Positions 63,827 to 64,000 of a DNA stretch of 64,000 bases are shown piece by piece. The stretch is from positions 1 through 64,000 of the forward strand of contig CAJAYT010000101.1 in the NCBI GenBank assembly GCA_903949285.1, read 5' to 3'. The position numbers and the translations under genes were made by a program. The notes under the pieces are model-generated. The model was not told where the DNA came from, did not search any database, and saw only the letters and a program-made list of their open reading frames with translations. Within the stretch, counting starts at the first letter, position 1, and each line of letters starts with the position of its first letter. This DNA comes from an uncultured Burkholderiales bacterium (GTDB lineage Bacteria > Pseudomonadota > Gammaproteobacteria > Burkholderiales > Burkholderiaceae_C).

Positions 63827-64000
63827 ATGTCGGATCCCAACACAAAAGCGCTTAAGCGTCTTTGTGCCTCAACTCCAGGGGGTTACAAAGCAGTTGCGGC
63901 ATCTATAGATGCGCACCCTATGACCCTTTATCAAGTCATTATGGGAATTAAACATACGAGTGGGAGGGTTAGGAGCTTGGGTCCTGAGATAAGGGATCGG
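63827..64000 (+). CDS. Cro/CI-like helix-turn-helix protein, 3' end outside window
   Basis: 58 codons are visible with no stop. GGYKAVAASIDAHPMTLYQVIMG has the spacing of a helix-turn-helix (helix, turn at DAHP, recognition helix TLYQVIMG), followed by SGRVRSLGPEIRDR. I recall this layout from small repressors of betaproteobacterial phages and prophages, but cannot check it. The ATG at 63827 has AGGA about 12 bases upstream, a long spacing. It probably controls the dyad cluster directly upstream. Confidence 0.65.
   Translation, partial: MSDPNTKALKRLCASTPGGYKAVAASIDAHPMTLYQVIMGIKHTSGRVRSLGPEIRDR

Noticed and set aside
1-64000. tRNA genes, rRNA genes, CRISPR arrays, insertion sequences
   Set aside because: No TTCGA-loop cloverleaf, repeat-spacer pattern, rRNA sequence or transposase frame was found by reading; an automated scan was not possible.

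Overview
The window looks like a chromosomal segment of a betaproteobacterium, probably Burkholderiales, of moderate G+C (not computed). The evidence is the gene content: a MerR-controlled liu (leucine/isovalerate) operon, a liv-type ABC transporter mixed with acyl-CoA ligases, an orphan Bug/TctC-type binding protein, recCBD, a NasT-controlled nitrate assimilation operon and a Fe-dependent desaturase. Genus cannot be assigned from what is visible. No rRNA, tRNA, CRISPR array or insertion sequence was seen. Coding density is high, and TTG or GTG starts are fairly common.

Region 1 (1-14.8 kb) is a divergent catabolic regulon. Leftward from a Crp/Fnr-type regulator run a CaiB/AMACR-like enzyme, an enoyl-CoA hydratase, a 3-hydroxyisobutyrate dehydrogenase, an acyl-CoA dehydrogenase, an HSD10-like dehydrogenase and a thiolase cut by the window edge. 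This is a set expected for valine/isoleucine or another methyl-branched acyl-CoA. Rightward run an acyl-CoA synthetase, a complete five-part liv-type ABC importer and a PaaK-like protein whose phosphate-binding loop is degenerate.

Region 2 (14.8-22.4 kb) is the liu operon, read leftward: thioesterase, isovaleryl-CoA dehydrogenase, carboxyltransferase, methylglutaconyl-CoA hydratase and biotin carboxylase. A MerR regulator and panB lie upstream, and a strong palindrome sits in the presumed liu promoter. HMG-CoA lyase is not in the window.

Region 3 (22.6-31.9 kb) is an acyl-CoA gene cluster of unknown substrate: an acyl-CoA dehydrogenase, a pair of unusual crotonases, a TetR regulator with a perfect 16-bp palindrome beside it, then a coupled operon of hydratase, CitE-like lyase, acyl-CoA synthetase, D-tartrate-dehydratase-like enolase-superfamily enzyme and a TctC-type binding protein. 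It is the best candidate for an undescribed pathway.

Region 4 (32-43.2 kb) holds recC-recB-recD, an EamA transporter and a quinone oxidoreductase. Region 5 (43.2-54 kb) is nitrate assimilation: nasT, nrtA-nrtB-nrtC, nirB, nirD, nasA and cobA. Two sigma-54-type promoters are visible, and between nasT and nrtA lies a leader with a two-hairpin ANTAR target overlapping a strong intrinsic terminator.

Region 6 (54-64 kb) is housekeeping: lspA, ileS, ribF, an HNH endonuclease, purN, rsmB and a fatty-acid desaturase. It ends in an unknown gene divergent from a partial phage-repressor-like gene, with operator-like repeats between them.
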